A stretch of DNA of 64,000 bases, from contig JABWDB010000001.1 in NCBI GenBank assembly GCA_019614645.1, forward strand, positions 16,533,501 through 16,597,500, read 5' to 3'. Below the pieces are notes generated by a model. The model was not told the origin of the DNA, did no database searches, and saw only the letters and a program-made list of their open reading frames with translations. The translations under genes were made by a program, and so were the position numbers. Shown here in pieces: positions 59,262-64,000 of the stretch. The stretch's first letter is position 1. Each line of letters opens with the position of its first letter. The DNA comes from Stratiolaelaps scimitus. Its lineage: Eukaryota; Arthropoda; Arachnida; Mesostigmata; Laelapidae.

Positions 59262-59612
59262 ATGAAGTGTACTGCCGCCTTCGCTGTTGTGGTCGCCCTG
59301 GTTGGTGTGGTATCAGCTGGTGACTTCGGTTACGGAGGGGGCTTCGGAGGCGGTTACGGAGGAGGACATGGACATGCTGTGATTTCGCACGCAAAGGTGG
59401 CGAAGGTGTCCTACGTGAAGACCCCCATCGTATCTACTCACTATGTGAAGAAACCCGTTGTTTCCTATGTATCGAAGCCTGTGAAGTCCATCTCGTACGT
59501 ATCGAAGCCTGTGGTTTCGGTGTCCAGCGTTCCGGTCATCTCCCACGGACACGGAGGCGGCTTCGGAGGAGGCTTCGGAGGCGGCTACGGAGGAGGTCAC
59601 GGATGGTGGTAG
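59262..59612 (+). CDS. Glycine-rich cuticle-like secreted protein, copy 12
   Basis: The product has 116 residues. The leader begins MKCTAAFAVVVALVGVVSA, like copies 1 and 2, and the Gly block is shorter at its start (GDFGYGGG). The core and C-terminal block match the minus-strand array members, not its plus-strand neighbours 11 and 13. It therefore belongs to the array lineage by sequence but to the right arm by position and strand. No AATAAA was seen close downstream; a TATAAA variant lies at 59671-59676. Confidence 0.92.
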   Translation: MKCTAAFAVVVALVGVVSAGDFGYGGGFGGGYGGGHGHAVISHAKVAKVSYVKTPIVSTHYVKKPVVSYVSKPVKSISYVSKPVVSVSSVPVISHGHGGGFGGGFGGGYGGGHGWW

Positions 59613-61634
59613 ATGAAGTTCCATGATGAAGAATCATATGTACAATTCAAACCAACACTATGTACAATTGTATAAAAGTAAACCTGTAGTAACATGAAGA
59701 GTGTCATCATTTAGGTATTTAGATTGTGTTTAGCAACATCCATTTAGTACACATGACTGGTGTGCACTTTTTGCTCTTGCGGCATTTTCCATATAATCGC
59801 TAGATTTAGTCAGAGAGTATGCGCATACAATATTGTCCAAATTACTGTAATTTGAATTCGAAAGAGAGAACTTTCGTCTAGTCGAGAACGAAAAAGTCGC
59901 TCTATATTAACTGTATCAACAATAGTGCTCTCTGTGCATCAAATATCTGTCCTCATATTAAACTGGTCTAATTATGGTTAAGCATACTGAGGAAATGTCT
60001 AAACTTGATTTCATGGAAGCCAAACCACTGCCTTCGGTGCAATGCCAACTTCGATGGATTCCAATTGATATATCTGAAGCTCTCGCATAAAAACTGTAAC
60101 ACGAGATTTTATACTAAGTGTTCACTTTGTCAAATGTTTGGAACTCATTAACTATTCGAGTAATCCACCTTAGTTCATTTGCTGCCTTCTAAAGTGGCTT
60201 AAAACAGTACTCTATCGAGTCTGAATAATTTCTATTACGAGTGATTAATGCCCTCTTTCTCTACTTCCAAACGAGAGGTATTTTAAAAATTAACCACTAT
60301 ATACATTTTGCCTATTTACGATTTATTTTATTCACAACATTGTTCAATTTGTACATACATCACATGTCATATGTCGTTTGCATAATTTTAAGATTGATGT
60401 GATACTCTCGAGGTGCATGACTAAACAACTAAATAAGTAAACCCAATTTCGGCATTTTCAATATTATTTGGGTAATGATTATTATTATTATTATTATTTG
60501 TACCCCATGAACGTGTGATGATAAATCTATACTTCAAAGCTGGTTTATTTTTATATATCTTTCCATTTCTCCTTTAACCAACGAAATAGAAAACGTGTCT
60601 AACGATGTTTCTCACAATCCGTGGTTTTGGCTTGAAGAGAAAACACAATATTACGATAAAAAGGAAATGTCTGGGAAAATCAGGTTCACGTATACAGATG
60701 AAAGTAGGAACAATCTTCCCATGTTTATACCGCTGGTGTCGAAATGGTTCTAACAATGTAAATAATCTTGGCATATAGGCCGACCTCGAAGAACATAACT
60801 GAAAGAAATCAGGTTCATATACACAAATATGAAGAACTCTGCGATTCACTGAAAAGTTCAAAATACATTTCAAGAATAAGTGTTGAGAATGTTTGAAAAA
60901 TCATCCGATATGAAATTGCTTCTGTAGCTAAACATTTGAAGCTCTACCGAATAGACATTTCTATACCACTCCAAGCAAAAAAGCAGAAATATGTGCGAGC
61001 ATTTTAAATTAGGAATCATCAATCTCCATGACTTTGCTGGACAATTATATTTTCATGAATTATCCCTGCGGTTTGACACAATAATATAAAAATAGGCCAG
61101 GTGAATAAACATAAATCCATTGCACAGCTTCATCCATAGGTAGATGCACTTTAAAACAGCCAATTGTTGATTTATTCTTAGGATTTATTTACCTTATTTT
61201 GTGATTTGACGGTATGCAAATGACAAAATGGTGCTATTCCCCAGTGGCATATGCTTATCAAATGAGCGAAATTGTGGACCATGCTAATTAATAACTCACT
61301 CCACACCTACGTTAATGTGGCCCGCGATCGCATTGTTGGTTGAGGTGGACTGTGGATAAAGTGGATAGAGTTCAGCTTACATTTTTTAGCGAATGTCGAA
61401 CTTCGATTGGTTTGTGCTGAATCCGATGTGACTCTCCACTTGAATGACGGTCCAAAATCACCTCATCTTGTCCATCCAGGAGCTTTTATTTGATGGGCGT
61501 ATTTACCTTAATCTATTTCGGGCTGTTCCACTCTCAGTACTTAAACTCAGGGTGTTATCATTTTTCACCAATTACTCACCCGGTGTGTTGCAGTATAGAA
61601 ACCGTTACCCACTGTATTGTTGTGCACAATAATG
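59613..61634. other. Spacer between copies 12 and 13
   Basis: AT-rich sequence with no supported gene. It includes a short (TTA)n run near 60480-60500. Confidence 0.4.
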
Positions 61635-61959
61635 CTGTTTTGCCTTTATTACCAAATCTATCTCATCGCGACATATTTTTAAAGAACGATAACGATAACA
61701 TAACGGTCTAGTTACCACAGTTGTTCCTAGCTAAGTCTGATGCAGTTAATACGAACAAGTGATACAACGGTATCTGTCTGTATTTACGTGGCAGTAGATT
61801 GACCCCAGCACACTGATCAATATTCCTAGCCAATGGTTGGGTGACGGTCGCATTATTTATCTATTATGAAAACAGTCAGCTGAGCTAATCCATTAGCGAA
61901 CTATAGCTTTTATCCCGAATTTCTGAGCCGCTACAGGGACCCCTCTCCTCAGCTTTTTG

Positions 61960-61966
61960 TATAAAA
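61960..61966 (+). promoter_or_regulatory. TATA box of glycine-rich copy 13
   Basis: TATAAAA in the same context (ctttttg before it) and at the same distance from the ATG as in copy 11. Confidence 0.78.
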
Positions 61967-62044
61967 CCGTGGCAGAACATCTCTGTGCTGTGTAGACCGT
62001 TGGTTGTTGTACAATAGTAGACATAAACTAGACTTGATCAAACC

Positions 62045-62416
62045 ATGAAGTTCGCTGCTGTCTTCACCGTGGCGGTCCTCCTCGTTGCTACGGCATCTGC
62101 TGGAGATATCGGTGGTTACGGTGGAGGATACGGAGGTGGATTTGGAGGCGGTTACGGAGGAGGACACGGACATGCTGTGATTTCGCACGCTAAAGTGGCG
62201 AAGGTGTCGTACGTGAAGACCCCCGTAGTATCTACTCACTATGTGAAGAAGCCCGTTGTTTCCTATGTATCGCAGCCGGTTAAGTCCATCTCGTACGTAT
62301 CGAAGCCTGTGGTTTCGGTATCTAGCGTTCCTGTCATCTCCCATGGTGGCGGTCTCGGAGGTGGCCTCGGAGGCGGTTTCGGAGGAGGCTATGGAGGAGG
62401 ACACGGATGGTGGTAG
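62045..62416 (+). CDS. Glycine-rich cuticle-like secreted protein, copy 13
   Basis: The product has 123 residues. Apart from one missing four-residue C-terminal repeat, it differs from copy 11 only at HAVIS (HAVVS in copy 11) and KPVVS (KPVIS in copy 11). It shares YVSQP and the Leu-containing C-terminal block. The poly(A) signal is at 62495-62500. It is clearly the recent duplicate of copy 11 within the larger duplicated segment. Confidence 0.92.
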   Translation: MKFAAVFTVAVLLVATASAGDIGGYGGGYGGGFGGGYGGGHGHAVISHAKVAKVSYVKTPVVSTHYVKKPVVSYVSQPVKSISYVSKPVVSVSSVPVISHGGGLGGGLGGGFGGGYGGGHGWW

Positions 62417-63742
62417 ACAAAATGTACTAATTAATAATGACGAAACAACAAAATCATCTGTACAATTCATGCCAACACATTGCACAATTGTATAAATAAA
62501 CTGTGGGGAAAATAAAGAAAAACGTTCGTTCTACAGCAAAACCAAGTAGAAAATAATTTATATTTATCTACAATATTTTATCATCAGGGTAGCATATTGT
62601 ATAAGCGACTTATGAGATATATGTGAGTTTGCGAACTAAAATCAAGTTATTTTTCCTATTATGACCTTCCGTGGGCGTTCTTAGTACCATACGTCGACGG
62701 ACTGCGTAAATTATTTTGCAGTACGCAACGAGTTCTGCCAATTTCTCTGCCAATTGCAGCATGGGTCTCTGCTGCTCCAGTGTTAAGTAATAATAACTCC
62801 TTTCTCTCCATTAGTAAGGCTCAAAGCGTGTCCCGTGACTACAGCACAGATGAATGCCCAACACAAATTGGATCATCTCAGCGAGAACACTCAATAGCTA
62901 AGGGTGCCGTAATCTTTTTGACCACCCGAAAATTGACGCATTTCCTTCTAGCAGGCCGCATGCGCCCTCATAGGCGCTGTTCATTGTGGCATGTATGTTT
63001 TTTGACACGTACACTAATCTGATAGAGAATAATTCAAATGTGTGCGCGTTGTAACGATTTGTTGAAATATAGGAGGTGTGCTAAGTTTATGAACACTACT
63101 GTATATTGGTGTTTCTAAAACTTACTTGATAAAAGGTAAGCTTCGCCACGATAATATCAATAACTTAAGTACCAGTTGCTCAAACTATCGGGCATGACCA
63201 AGCTACGAGCTGGTATATTGAATCAATCATATCAGCGGAGCCTGGTATTATTCTTGTTGCTGTTTACATATTTACCAAAAGAACACTTCATTGGAATTCT
63301 GATTACAAAAACAGTTAAGTTACTTGGCAAGGTAAGCCTAATCAACTAGCAGTATTTGAATCCAGAAAATACTCGACGCTTTGAGCATATTTATCTAAAT
63401 AACCAGGTTAACCATTTGAAAAACCTTTGTCCCAAAAAGAATCGAACTAACCGATTTAATAGAATAAAGCTGTTAGTCGAAGAATGGCTAAAGGACAATA
63501 ATCAACGCTGAGTGTTTCTTTTAATAATGGTTTTGAGATTGACTTCCCCCTTCATACTGATCTGTATATTGGAGACGACGCTCACGACAAATACTTCGGA
63601 CCCATTTCTTTTCAAAAAATAATTCAATCAACCTCCAGAAACCCAACTGCGGTTGGATCGTTATTTTTGTAAAGGGTGAGGGCTAAATGCGTTATGTAGA
63701 CCAGACTGCACGGCTAAGGTATTCATCTGGTACTACGGGACT

Positions 63743-64000
63743 CTCACCCACTTAAACCTTGGACCTCCTCGACTTCGGCTTTGGTCCTGAACTGATTGAA
63801 TTCATGTATTGGAGCCCATTCCCGTCCGGGTCCAGCATTCCGCGCTGGATCACGGGGATGACATTGGTGTTTACGACGATCTTCCCTTTAAAGCATGCAC
63901 GATGAGAGAAAAAACTTGTGCTGCAGGTCAATAAACTTGTCAGCAATCGCGGGAATACGAGAGGTGAATCCAGCATTATTTTTGGAGAGAAACTTAAATC
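63743..64000. other. End of window, nothing recognised
   Basis: Unique sequence beyond the duplication boundary. A minus-strand open frame at 63752-63976 matches no known family. Confidence 0.4.

Larger units (their letters stand above)
61635..63742 (+). repeat. Segmental duplication, right copy (holds glycine-rich copy 13)
   Basis: It matches 55236-57521 at high identity, including promoter, gene, 3' UTR and about 1 kb of downstream sequence. At about 63299-63519 it carries 220 bases that are absent from the left copy, where the flanking sequence is continuous. Confidence 0.88.

Noticed and set aside
1..64000. CRISPR arrays, operons or a prokaryotic defence system
   Set aside because: Repeats here are transposons, microsatellites and gene duplicates; spliced genes and poly(A) signals show a eukaryotic genome.

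Overview
The window is nuclear DNA of an arthropod, most likely a chelicerate and perhaps a parasitiform mite. The evidence is two-exon genes with GT-AG introns and TATA boxes, AATAAA poly(A) signals, long (TA)n microsatellites, degenerate mariner and LINE copies, C-type lysozymes, and a cluster of glycine-rich, cuticle-type secreted proteins. The species cannot be fixed from the sequence alone. There is no sign of bacterial operons, CRISPR arrays, rRNA or convincing tRNA genes.

Layout. (1) 3.9-10.8 kb, plus strand: two tandem C-type lysozyme genes of two exons each, found by joining split reading frames. The second (9067-10421) has both catalytic acids and all eight cysteines. The first (3960-4935) keeps the eight-cysteine frame and the catalytic Glu but has Lys where the catalytic Asp should be, so it looks like a non-enzymatic paralogue. 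A dead mariner, itself invaded by a LINE, lies between them, and a LINE fragment sits in the intron of the second gene. (2) 11.3-41.3 kb, minus strand: ten intronless genes for 116-121-residue secreted Gly/Tyr/His-rich proteins with a conserved core of four YV-x-x-P repeats. Genes 3-10 lie in a tandem array (about 18.7-42.3 kb) with spacing of 2.5-3.9 kb. Each unit contains a LINE reverse-transcriptase fragment converging on the gene's 3' end, the gene, a conserved TATA promoter and a shared upstream spacer. (3) 42.3-55.2 kb: a gene-poor stretch with microsatellites and only doubtful ORFs. (4) 55.2-63.8 kb, plus strand: three more members of the same family. The first and third lie in a recent segmental duplication of about 2.2 kb. 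The two arms of the family are therefore transcribed away from each other.

The glycine-rich proteins are probably co-expressed structural components of cuticle or another secreted matrix; a glycine-rich antimicrobial role is an alternative. Some members encode identical proteins (genes 7 and 8; genes 3 and 6), which fits recent duplication or gene conversion. Different transposons in the spacers (R1-like LINEs, LINEs with pentanucleotide tails, a poly(A)-tailed LINE, a second mariner) act as markers that partly reconstruct the order of duplications. They also show that the units are mosaics.
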